From the NCBI GenBank assembly GCA_963739355.1, contig CAVUAD010000007.1:868001-932000 (forward strand): a stretch of 64,000 bases of DNA, in the 5' to 3' direction. Source of the stretch: JAWVFM01 sp963739355 (lineage in GTDB: Bacteria > Actinomycetota > Thermoleophilia > Solirubrobacterales > 70-9). The notes below the pieces were generated by a model. That model ran no database searches. It saw only the letters and a program-made list of their open reading frames with translations, and was not told where the DNA came from. Numbering within the stretch: position 1 is the first letter of the stretch; each line of letters starts with the position of its first letter. The translations under genes and the position numbers were made by a program. Positions 40,484 through 47,958 of the stretch are shown here, piece after piece.

Positions 40484-42009
40484 GCTCCGGACGCTCGCTC
40501 GTCTTCATCGGCTTCATGGCCGCGGGGAAGACGAAGGCGGCGCGCGCCGCCGGCGAGCGCCTCGGCAGGGAGCCGCTCGACGCGGACGCCGCCCTCGAGA
40601 AGGCGCTCGGCATGCCGATCGCCGAGTTCTTCGAGCGTGAGGGGGAGGAGGAGTTTCGCCGGCGGGAGACGGACCTGGTGGTCGAGATGCTTCGTCGCGC
40701 GGATGGCGCGCCGGTGGCCCTCGGCGGGGGCAGCGTGCTCTCCGAGGCCGTCGCGCGTGCCCTGGAGGATCACGTGGCCGTGTGGCTCGAGGTCTCGGCC
40801 GAGGAAGCGTGGGAGCGCATCGACGGCGGCAGCCGGCCGCTCGCCCGCGACCGCGGCGAGTTCGACCGTCTGCACGCCGAGCGCGCCGCGCGCTACGAGG
40901 CGCTGGCCGACGCGATCGTTCCGGGCCGCCGCGAGGCACTCCAGGCGGCCCTGCCGGCGCTTGCCGTCCTTGCCGACGCACCCGCGGGCACGCGGCTCCT
41001 CTGGGCGACGAGCGCCTCGGGCGACTATCCGGTGTTCATCGGGAACGGAATCCTCGGGAGCCTCGACCCGCCTGTCGCGGGCCGCAGCTTCTGCGTCACC
41101 GACTCCTCGGTGGGCGGCGTCTACGCGGAGCGACTCGGCGCGGAGGCGGTCGTGAGCGTGGAGCCGGGCGAGTCGGCCAAGACGCTCGCCGAGGCGGAGC
41201 GAGTCCTGGGCGAGCTCGCCGCCGCGGGGATGCGCCGCAGCGACCGCGTCCTGGCGCTGGGCGGCGGCGTGGTTGGCGACCTCGCGGGATTCTGCGCCTC
41301 CGTATACCAGCGGGGCGTACCCGTTGTCCAGCTTCCAACGTCGCTGGTGGCCCAGGTCGACTCGGCCTATGGCGGCAAGACCGGCGTCGACATCGCCGCC
41401 GCCAAGAACTACGTCGGGGTCTACCACCAGCCGGCGGCCGTCGTCGTGGACCTCGACACCCTCGAGACGCTGCCCCCGGAGGAGCTGGCCGCCGGCTTCG
41501 TCGAGGTGCTGAAGGCCGGCCTGCTGGCGGGCGGCGAGCTCTGGGAGTCCGTGCGGGCGCTCGAGGCTCTCGGCGCGGAGTCCGTTGCCCCCCTCGTCCT
41601 GCCGTGCGCGCGGTACAAGCTCGCCGTCGTCGCCGGGGACGAACGCGACGGCGGGATGCGGATGGCGCTCAACCTCGGGCACACCGTGGGACACGCGATC
41701 GAGGCGGCCTCCGGCTACGGTCGCTACCGCCACGGCGAGGCGGTCGGTCTCGGGCTCCTGGCGGCGTTGCGCATGTCCGGGGCGGGCGGGCTCCGCGACG
41801 AGGTGGCGGCGATCCTCGCCCGCCACGGCCTGCCGACCGCGCTCGACGCAGAGCTCGGTACCGCCCCGATCCTGGACGCGCTCAGCCGCGACAAGAAGCG
41901 CACCGAGCGCGGGGTCGAGTTCGTGCTGCTCGAGCGTCCCGGCGAGCCGAGGGTTGGGCAGCTTGTGGATCCCGCTAGCGTGGAGGCGGCCGTGGAGGAG
42001 TTGAGATGA
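40471..42009 (+). CDS. aroKB: Fused shikimate kinase / 3-dehydroquinate synthase (AroK-AroB)
   Basis: 512 residues. Residues about 5-165 are shikimate kinase: Walker A GFMAAGKTKAA, LDADAALEKALGMPIAEFFE, FRRRETDLVVEML, GGGSVL, and the lid with SRPLARDR. Residues about 172-512 are 3-dehydroquinate synthase: LALGGGVVGDLAGFCASVYQ, PTSLVAQVDSAYGGKTGVDI, KNYVGVYHQP, the metal site region NLGHTVGHAIEAASGYG and HGEAVGLGL. Separate genes aroK and aroB sit in this order in mycobacteria, so this is a simple in-place fusion. ATG 40471 overlaps aroC by 13 bp. Confidence 0.96.
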   Translation: MEALSSGRSLVFIGFMAAGKTKAARAAGERLGREPLDADAALEKALGMPIAEFFEREGEEEFRRRETDLVVEMLRRADGAPVALGGGSVLSEAVARALEDHVAVWLEVSAEEAWERIDGGSRPLARDRGEFDRLHAERAARYEALADAIVPGRREALQAALPALAVLADAPAGTRLLWATSASGDYPVFIGNGILGSLDPPVAGRSFCVTDSSVGGVYAERLGAEAVVSVEPGESAKTLAEAERVLGELAAAGMRRSDRVLALGGGVVGDLAGFCASVYQRGVPVVQLPTSLVAQVDSAYGGKTGVDIAAAKNYVGVYHQPAAVVVDLDTLETLPPEELAAGFVEVLKAGLLAGGELWESVRALEALGAESVAPLVLPCARYKLAVVAGDERDGGMRMALNLGHTVGHAIEAASGYGRYRHGEAVGLGLLAALRMSGAGGLRDEVAAILARHGLPTALDAELGTAPILDALSRDKKRTERGVEFVLLERPGEPRVGQLVDPASVEAAVEELR

Positions 42010-42452
42010 CGGGTGCGCACAGCCGCGTGATGGTGCTTCACGGCGTCAACCTCGACATGCTCGGGCGCCGCGATCCCGAGCACTACGGCACGTTCACCAT
42101 CGAGGAGCTGGAGCTCAGGATCAAGCGCCTCGCCGACGAGCTCGGCCTCGAGGCCGCGTTCTTCCACTCCAACCACGAGGGCGAGTTCATCGAGGCGATC
42201 CACCGGCTGCCGGAGACGGCCGACGGGACGATCGTCAACGCCGGCGCCTGGACCCACTACAGCTACGCCATTCACGACGCGCTCGAGCTCGCCGGCATTC
42301 CGGCCGTCGAGGTGCACATCTCCGACATCAACGCGCGCGAGGACTGGCGGCGCGTCTCCGTGCTGGAGGGCGTGGTCGTCGGCCAGGTCTCCGGCAAGGG
42401 GCCCGAGGGCTATCGGGACGCGCTCGAGATGCTGATGGAGCACCTGGGTTGA
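42006..42452 (+). CDS. aroQ: 3-dehydroquinate dehydratase, type II
   Basis: 148 residues, dodecameric type II enzyme. LHGVNLDMLGRRDPEHYG holds the catalytic Arg and Tyr of the lid loop; SNHEGEFIEAIH, NAGAWTHYSYAIHDAL and EVHISDINAREDWRR carry the other active-site residues. The family more often reads NGPNL and EVHLSN; here HGVNL and EVHISD, slight deviations. Overlaps aroKB (ATGA) and pepP (TTGA). Confidence 0.94.
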   Translation: MTGAHSRVMVLHGVNLDMLGRRDPEHYGTFTIEELELRIKRLADELGLEAAFFHSNHEGEFIEAIHRLPETADGTIVNAGAWTHYSYAIHDALELAGIPAVEVHISDINAREDWRRVSVLEGVVVGQVSGKGPEGYRDALEMLMEHLG

Positions 42453-43549
42453 GCACTGCGCACCCCGATCGCCTTGCCGAGCTCGTCGCCGCCGAGGGCC
42501 TCGACGCGCTGATCGTCGGCGACCTGGTCCGCCCTGGAGACTCCGGGCCCGACGCGGGAGCCGACGTTCGCTGGCTGACCGGGTTCGGCGGGACCAGCGG
42601 CCTCGCCCTGGTCGGTGCCGGGATCAGGACGTTCCTCACGGACTTCCGCTACGAGGAACGCGCCGAGCGCGAGGTCGGCGACGCATTCGACCGCGTGATC
42701 GCCAAGACGCGGCTGCTCGCCGAGCTGACCGAGCGGCTCTCGGGAAGGGTGGGCTACGACGACGGCCAGACGAGCGTTCGCAATCTGAAGAGGCTCGAGG
42801 CCGAGCTTGCGGATGGGGTGGAGCTGGTGCCTGTCGAGGGGCTCGTCCAGCGCCTGCGGCGCACCAAGGACGAGGCGGAGATCGAGACGATCGCCGAGGC
42901 GGCGCGAATCACCGACGCGGTCTACGAGTGGCTCTGCGGCCAGGGCTTCGCCGGCAAGAGCGAGCGCCAGATCGCCCTGGCGGCGGAGGTGCGGATGCGC
43001 GAGCTCGGCGCGGACGGGCCCTCGTTTCCGCCAATCGTCGCGGCGGGCTCGAACGCGGCGATCCCCCATCACGACGCCGGCGAGCGCGTCGTCGAGGAGG
43101 GTGAGCTGCTCTTGATCGACATGGGCTCCATCGCGCGCGGCTACTGCTCGGACTCGACTCGGACGTTCGCCGTCGGCGAGGTCGGCGACGCCGAGCGCGA
43201 GGTCTACGAGCTGGTCAAGACCGCTCAGCAGGCCGGGCTCGACGCCGTGGCCGCGGGGGTCTCCGGCAAGGACGCCGACGCGGCCTCACGGGCGCCGATC
43301 GAGGCGGCCGGGCACGGCGACCACTACGGGCACGGCCTGGGCCACGGCGTCGGGATCGAGGTCCACGAGGCCCCGCGGCTCGGCAAGACGTCAGCGGACA
43401 CGCTCGCCGTGGGCGACGTCGTGAGCGTCGAGCCGGGCGTCTACCTCGCCGGCGAGTTCGGCGTGCGGATCGAGGACCTCGTGGTCATCCAGGCCGGCGG
43501 CCTCCGGAACTTCAACAGCTTCACGAAGGAGCTCCGCCCGGTTTCCTAA
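42449..43549 (+). CDS. pepP: M24 metallopeptidase, Xaa-Pro aminopeptidase type
   Basis: 366 residues. N-terminal creatinase-like domain (to about 125) and a pita-bread catalytic domain. Metal ligands appear in LLIDMGSIARGYCSDSTRTF (two Asp), GHGLGHGVGIEVHE (His) and SVEPGVYL/GVRIEDLVV (two Glu). Removes N-terminal residues before proline, or related substrates (PepQ-like). TTG start 42449 overlaps the aroQ stop. The position between aroQ and efp is conserved in Actinobacteria. Confidence 0.93.
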   Translation: MSTAHPDRLAELVAAEGLDALIVGDLVRPGDSGPDAGADVRWLTGFGGTSGLALVGAGIRTFLTDFRYEERAEREVGDAFDRVIAKTRLLAELTERLSGRVGYDDGQTSVRNLKRLEAELADGVELVPVEGLVQRLRRTKDEAEIETIAEAARITDAVYEWLCGQGFAGKSERQIALAAEVRMRELGADGPSFPPIVAAGSNAAIPHHDAGERVVEEGELLLIDMGSIARGYCSDSTRTFAVGEVGDAEREVYELVKTAQQAGLDAVAAGVSGKDADAASRAPIEAAGHGDHYGHGLGHGVGIEVHEAPRLGKTSADTLAVGDVVSVEPGVYLAGEFGVRIEDLVVIQAGGLRNFNSFTKELRPVS

Positions 43550-43571
43550 ACGGTGTCAGGCACCCTTTAGG
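43545..43571. terminator. Bidirectional terminator / REP-like hairpin between convergent genes
   Basis: CCTAAA-c-GGTG-TCAGG-CACC-c-TTTAGG: ten base pairs with one C-C mismatch and a 5-nt loop. Both stop codons (pepP TAA on plus, M42 gene TAA on minus) lie in the outer arms, so each gene ends inside the hairpin. Same plan as the 41-bp repeats at the RAYT gene (CCTAAA, G-rich palindrome with TCAG in the middle, TTgAGG), so it may be a third REP relative. Confidence 0.7.
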
Positions 43572-44625
43572 TTGGGAGGAGGTTCGTGTCGGAGTCGAGC
43601 CGCTCTGCGAACGCGACCAGCAGCTCAACCACCGCGTCGACGTCCTCGAGGTCGACGACCTCGACCGGCGAGTGCATGTATCGCAGCGGGATCGAGACCA
43701 GGCCGGTCGCAATTCCGGCGCGCGACGTCTGAAACGAGTCCGCGTCCGTGCGCGTGGAACCGCCGACCCCCTCGAGGGTGTAGGCGATGTCCGCGGCCTC
43801 GGCCGCCTCGACCAGGAGCTCGAAGACGCGGGGCGCAATCCGCGCTCCGCGGCTGATCACCGGGCCGGAGCCGAGCGGGTGGCTGCCGATCTCCTTCTCG
43901 TCGACGCCGGGAGCGTCCGTGGCATGGGTCACGTCGACGGCGATCGCCACGTCGGGGCGAAGCGCGTATGCGGTGGCGCCGGCTCCCATCGAGCCGATCT
44001 CCTCCTGGACCGCGGCCACCGCGGCCACTCGCGTCTTCAGGTTGCCACGCTCGTGGGCGCGGCGTGCGGCCTCGAGCGCGATATAGCAGCCCAGCCTGTT
44101 GTCCATGGAACGCGAGGCCAGCCGCGAGCCCGCCAGCTGCGCGGGCTCTCCCGCGACCACTCCGGCGTCGCCCACGCCGATCAGCGCGAGCGCCTCCTCC
44201 TTGTCGGCGGCGCCGATGTCGATGTGCATCTGCTTGATCTCCACGACCTTCTTGCGTGCGTCGCTGTCGAGCAGGTGGATCGGCTTGCGGCCGACGACGC
44301 CGAGCACGGAACCGCCGCGCCCGGCGATCACGACCCGCTGGCCGACCAGGATCTGCGCGTCCCAGCCGCCGATCGAGGCGAAGTAGGCAAACCCCTTGTC
44401 GTCGACGTGGGTGACGACCACGCCGATCTCGTCGATGTGGCCGACCACCGCCAGCAGCGGCTGCCCGGTGTCGTCGCCGACCGTGGCGATCGAGGAGCCG
44501 AGGGCGTCGTGGGTGACGGTCGCGAAGTCCGCGGCCTCACGCCAGACCTCGGTTGCTGGTCCCTCGTAGCCGGAGGGGCCAGGGACGCGGATCAGGTCGT
44601 CGAGAAGCTTGGGTACGTCAGTCAT
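43567..44625 (-). CDS. M42 family (FrvX-like) aminopeptidase/endoglucanase
   Basis: 352 residues. Tetrahedral aminopeptidase-type dinuclear metalloenzyme. VVGHIDEIGVVVTHVDDKGF (first His/Asp ligands), the PDZ-like insert (DSDARKKVVEIKQMHIDIGA), SMDNRLGCYIALEAARRA (Asp ligand), AAVQEEIGSMGA (catalytic Glu pair) and AVDVTHATDAPG follow family order. Cytoplasmic. Convergent with pepP, so two peptidase genes meet at one terminator. Confidence 0.92.
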   Translation of the reverse strand: MTDVPKLLDDLIRVPGPSGYEGPATEVWREAADFATVTHDALGSSIATVGDDTGQPLLAVVGHIDEIGVVVTHVDDKGFAYFASIGGWDAQILVGQRVVIAGRGGSVLGVVGRKPIHLLDSDARKKVVEIKQMHIDIGAADKEEALALIGVGDAGVVAGEPAQLAGSRLASRSMDNRLGCYIALEAARRAHERGNLKTRVAAVAAVQEEIGSMGAGATAYALRPDVAIAVDVTHATDAPGVDEKEIGSHPLGSGPVISRGARIAPRVFELLVEAAEAADIAYTLEGVGGSTRTDADSFQTSRAGIATGLVSIPLRYMHSPVEVVDLEDVDAVVELLVAFAERLDSDTNLLPT

Positions 44626-44652
44626 GGCGGCCCAGTCTATGGACGGGCGCGC

Positions 44653-45834
44653 TCAGGACTCTTCGTGGCGCACGCGGTAGCGCCCCTCGCCGTACATCCG
44701 GGTCTCGCTGGTGATCATCGCCCAGGCGAGCACGGTGATGATCAGGAGCGTTGCGAGGGCCGGAATCTCCGTGGCAAGCGGAGACATGGCGAAGCCGATC
44801 ACCGCGAGGCCGAGGCGCCGGCCGCTGAGCGTGTGGATGTTGCGGTAGCGCAGGGCGACGTGGCTGAGGAGGTAGATCGCAAGGCCACCGCACAGCGCGA
44901 ACGCGGGCATGCTCTCGAGCGGCGCGCCGTAGTCGGCAAGGGTCTCCTTGAGCCCGAGGGCCACCAGGATGATCCCCGCGACCATCGGCAGGTGGATGTA
45001 GGAGTACGCGTCGCGCGCCAGCTCGTTCTGCACGCGCCCCACCTCCGCCTCCGCGAGCCGGCGCGTGTTGATGATCGAGACGATGTCGAAGTAGGCCCAC
45101 CACATCGCCGCCGTCAGCGCCACGCCGAGGACCGCGGCCGCTGCCGTCCCGGCGTCCAGATGGGTGTCGATCCCGGCACCAACGCCAATCGCCACGATCG
45201 ACTCGCCCAGGGCAATGATCACGATCAGGCCGTGGCGCTCGGCGAAGTGGCGAGGGACGAGGTGCCAGCCCTCGGAGCCGAACACGTAGGGGATCGCCGT
45301 GTCGAAGAAGAGGGCAAGCGCCCACAGGCCCGCCTGGGTGGCGCCGTCGAAGGCCGAGGCCAGGACGAGGAGCCCCACCGCGATGGTCGTGCTGACCGTG
45401 ATGCCGATGACCGAGCGGCGAAAGCCCGGATCGTCGCGGCTCGCGATCGTGAACAGGGCGATGTGCGCCGCCCTCACCACGCCGTAGGCAATCGCGAAGT
45501 CGAGCGCCAGGTCGCTGAAGGCGCGCGGCACGCACAGCGAGCAGATCAGAAGCCCGGCCATCGTCGCGAACATCACGATTCGGACGGCGCCCTCCTCCGG
45601 GTCCACCACGCTCGTGAGCCAGGCGTACGCCGCCCAGGCCCACCAGAGCATCCCGAAGATCAGCATCGCCTTGCCAAGCCCGGCCCAGGTGGGCTCGTGC
45701 GCCATGAGCGTCGTGCACTGGGTGATCGCCAGCACGAAGACCAGGTCGAAGAACAGCTCGAGCGGCGTCACCTGCTCGCCCTCGCGAAACACCGCGCCGA
45801 GCCGCGGGCGGGAGGCGCGGTTCGAGGCATCCAT
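44653..45834 (-). CDS. ltrA: Low temperature requirement protein A (LtrA) family membrane protein
   Basis: 393 residues, about 10-12 membrane helices. The family signature VTPLELFFDLVFVLAITQ is near the N-terminus; SEGWHLVPRHFAERHGLIVII and LGESIVAIGVG and the motif AAMWWAYFDIVSIINTRR are also typical. The molecular role of LtrA is unknown (named from a Listeria cold-growth mutant). ATG 45834 was chosen because the signature begins soon after; the longer frame upstream crosses efp on the other strand. Divergent from efp across 90 bp. Confidence 0.9.
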   Translation of the reverse strand: MDASNRASRPRLGAVFREGEQVTPLELFFDLVFVLAITQCTTLMAHEPTWAGLGKAMLIFGMLWWAWAAYAWLTSVVDPEEGAVRIVMFATMAGLLICSLCVPRAFSDLALDFAIAYGVVRAAHIALFTIASRDDPGFRRSVIGITVSTTIAVGLLVLASAFDGATQAGLWALALFFDTAIPYVFGSEGWHLVPRHFAERHGLIVIIALGESIVAIGVGAGIDTHLDAGTAAAAVLGVALTAAMWWAYFDIVSIINTRRLAEAEVGRVQNELARDAYSYIHLPMVAGIILVALGLKETLADYGAPLESMPAFALCGGLAIYLLSHVALRYRNIHTLSGRRLGLAVIGFAMSPLATEIPALATLLIITVLAWAMITSETRMYGEGRYRVRHEES

Positions 45835-45924
45835 CGGCCGAATCGTGCCACGCGCCCTGGCGCCGGGGCGGCGCCTGCGCTCGGGCGAGGCCGTGGGAGC
45901 GGGCCTCGCTACGCTCCCGCCGCG

Positions 45925-46485
45925 GTGATTTCGACCAACCAGTTCAAGAACGGCGCGCACGTGGAGATCGAGGGGACGATCTACCGGATCGTCGACTTCC
46001 AGCACGTGAAGCCCGGCAAGGGCGGCGCCTTCGTGCGCACGAAGCTCCGCCGCATCGAGGACGGGTCCGTGCTCGACAAGACCTTTCGCGCCGGCGAGAA
46101 GTTCCGCCCGGTGCGCACCGAGACGAAGCGGATGCAGTATCTCTACGACTCCGGCGATGCCGCGGTCTTCATGGACACCGACACCTATGAGCAGGTCGAG
46201 CTGCCGCGCTCCGTGGCCGGGGAGGACATGAGGTGGGTCCTGCCGAACGACACCGTCGAGATCCTCTACGTGGACGAGCGCGCGACCGGCGTGCAGGTAG
46301 CGAGCGCGGTGGATCTCGTGGTTGCGAAGACCGACCCGGGCCTGCGCGGCGACACCGCTTCGGGCGGCGGCTCGAAGCCCGCCACGCTCGAGACCGGCGT
46401 CGAGATCCAGGTGCCGCTCTTCGTCGACGAGGGCCAGAGGGTCCGTGTCGACACGCGCAGTGGCGAGTACGTCTCGCGGGCCTGA
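45925..46485 (+). CDS. efp: Translation elongation factor P
   Basis: Relieves ribosome stalling at proline runs. 186 residues, three beta domains. GTG start giving MISTNQFKNGAHVEIEG, the standard N-terminus. The loop tip is VKPGKGGAF with Lys32 at the modified position; the downstream regions LYDSGDAAVFMDTDTYEQ and PATLETGVEIQVPLFVDEGQ are canonical. No efp-modification gene (epmA, ymfI, earP) is visible here. Followed 7 bp later by nusB, as in most Actinobacteria. Confidence 0.96.
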   Translation: MISTNQFKNGAHVEIEGTIYRIVDFQHVKPGKGGAFVRTKLRRIEDGSVLDKTFRAGEKFRPVRTETKRMQYLYDSGDAAVFMDTDTYEQVELPRSVAGEDMRWVLPNDTVEILYVDERATGVQVASAVDLVVAKTDPGLRGDTASGGGSKPATLETGVEIQVPLFVDEGQRVRVDTRSGEYVSRA

Positions 46486-46492
46486 GCATCCC

Positions 46493-46879
46493 ATGCGCCG
46501 TTCCGACCAACGCCGCGACGCCGCCGTCGCGCTGTACCAGCGAGAGGTGACCGGCCGGCCGCTCGACGAGCTGCTGGCCGACGCCAAGCCCTTCACCCGC
46601 GAGCTCGCCACGGGCACGGACCAGCACCTCGCCGAGCTCGACGCGGAGATCGCCCGGTTCGCGAAGGGCTGGACGCTCGAGCGGATCGCGCCGCTCGAGC
46701 TGTCGATCATGCGTGTGGCGCTCTTCGAGCTGCGCGAGCGCGACGACATCCCCACCGAGGTCGCGATCGACGAGGCCGTGAGCCTCGCCAAGCGCTACTG
46801 CGGCGCCGACGCGCCGGGCTTCGTCAACGGCATCCTCGCCGCGGAGGCCCGTGAGCTGCATCCGGAGGTCGCGACCTGA
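46493..46879 (+). CDS. nusB: Transcription antitermination factor NusB
   Basis: 128 residues, all-helical RNA-binding protein for rRNA antitermination with S10/NusE. MRRSDQRRDAAVALYQREVTG (N-terminal Arg-rich helix), ALFELRERDDIPTEVAIDEAVSLAKRY and the C-terminal APGFVNGILAA are the diagnostic blocks. ATG 46493 is the only sensible start after efp. The stop overlaps the next small gene (TGATG). Confidence 0.95.
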   Translation: MRRSDQRRDAAVALYQREVTGRPLDELLADAKPFTRELATGTDQHLAELDAEIARFAKGWTLERIAPLELSIMRVALFELRERDDIPTEVAIDEAVSLAKRYCGADAPGFVNGILAAEARELHPEVAT

Positions 46880-47040
46880 TGTCGCAGCTCGAGACGATCA
46901 CCGAGCGCCTGCGGGCGATCGCCGAGTCGCTGCGCGACCCCGGGCTCTCCGACGCCGACGCCGAGGCGCTCGCGCGCGAGGCCGCGGACCTGGTGGCGCA
47001 GGCCGGCAACGAGATCGACCGAGCCGCTCGCCCCGAGTAG
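46879..47040 (+). CDS. 53-residue helical protein, XseB-like
   Basis: MSQLETITERLRAIAESLRD then PGLSDADAEALAREAADLVA and a short tail. The pattern of two amphipathic helices with a short turn resembles the small subunit of exodeoxyribonuclease VII (XseB), though it is shorter and xseA is not in the window. Overlaps nusB (ATGA) and ends 3 bp before the prenyl synthase gene, so it is surely translated as part of the operon. G/C at almost every third codon position supports coding. Family membership is a guess from shape and context. Confidence 0.7.
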   Translation: MSQLETITERLRAIAESLRDPGLSDADAEALAREAADLVAQAGNEIDRAARPE

Positions 47041-47043
47041 GGC

Positions 47044-47958
47044 ATGAGCGACTACCCGGAGGACCTTCGGGCGCTCGTCGAGGAGCACCTCGCCGGGCTG
47101 GCGTTCTCGCGCGTGCCGGCGACCGGCGGGCTCGAGGAGGCGATGCGCTACTCGCTGCTCGCCGGAGGGAAGCGCGTGCGGCCGGTCCTGGCTCTCGCGA
47201 GCGGCCGGGCCATCGGGACCCCGCCGGAGGAACTGCTGCCGGCCGCGAGCGCGATCGAGCTGATCCACACCTACTCGCTCATCCACGACGACCTTCCGGC
47301 CATGGACGACGACGAGCTGCGTCGCGGGCGGCCCACCTCTCACGTTGTGCACGGCGAGGACGTCGCGATCCTCGCCGGCGACGGGCTCTTCGCCGAGGCC
47401 GTCGGGCTCTTCGCGCGCGAGCAGCCGGGCGACGCCGCCCGGGTCCTCGCCGCGCTTCGCGAGCTGGTGGAGGCCACCGGCGCCGCCGGCATGGTCGGCG
47501 GCCAGTACATCGACGTCACACAACCGCCTGTCAGCTCCTCCGCTTCGCGTCCGGGGCTGCCAGGGTCCGAGGCGGACAGCGCGGACCGGCTTCGCGAGCT
47601 CCACTCGCTGAAGACCGGCCGGCTGATCGCCGCGAGCGTGGCCGTGCCCCTGCTCTTGGCCGGAATCCCGGAGGATGCGACAATTCCGTACAGGCGCTTC
47701 GCCGAGGAGCTCGGCGTCCTCTTTCAGATCGTCGACGACATCCTCGATGTCACCGGAACCGACGAGGAGCTCGGCAAGCCTCAAGGAAGCGATGAGCGGC
47801 ATGGAAAGGCCACATACGTCAGCCTCTTCGGCCTCGAGCGGGCCCGCGGGCTCGCCGGCGAGTCCCATGCCAAGGCCGTCGAGGCGCTCGATGAGGCCAA
47901 GCCCGCAACCGGCGACCTGCGCCTGGTGACCGACTTCATCCACACCCGCCAGCGATGA
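47044..47958 (+). CDS. ispA: Polyprenyl (farnesyl/geranylgeranyl) diphosphate synthase
   Basis: 304 residues, short-chain isoprenyl synthase. GGKRVRPVLALAS, the first Asp-rich motif LIHDDLPAMDDDELRRGRPT, GLFAEAVGLF, and the second Asp-rich motif QIVDDILDVTG. DDLPAMD with two residues between aspartates fits the type II FPP/GGPP synthases of bacteria. Product length cannot be read with certainty. Overlaps dxs (ATGA), which supplies its substrates through the MEP pathway. Confidence 0.93.
   Translation: MSDYPEDLRALVEEHLAGLAFSRVPATGGLEEAMRYSLLAGGKRVRPVLALASGRAIGTPPEELLPAASAIELIHTYSLIHDDLPAMDDDELRRGRPTSHVVHGEDVAILAGDGLFAEAVGLFAREQPGDAARVLAALRELVEATGAAGMVGGQYIDVTQPPVSSSASRPGLPGSEADSADRLRELHSLKTGRLIAASVAVPLLLAGIPEDATIPYRRFAEELGVLFQIVDDILDVTGTDEELGKPQGSDERHGKATYVSLFGLERARGLAGESHAKAVEALDEAKPATGDLRLVTDFIHTRQR

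Noticed and set aside
43672..45924. Long plus-strand frame upstream of efp (antisense to the M42 and ltrA genes)
   Set aside because: Shadow frame; the M42 and LtrA proteins on the minus strand carry full family signatures, and EF-P starts at GTG 45925.
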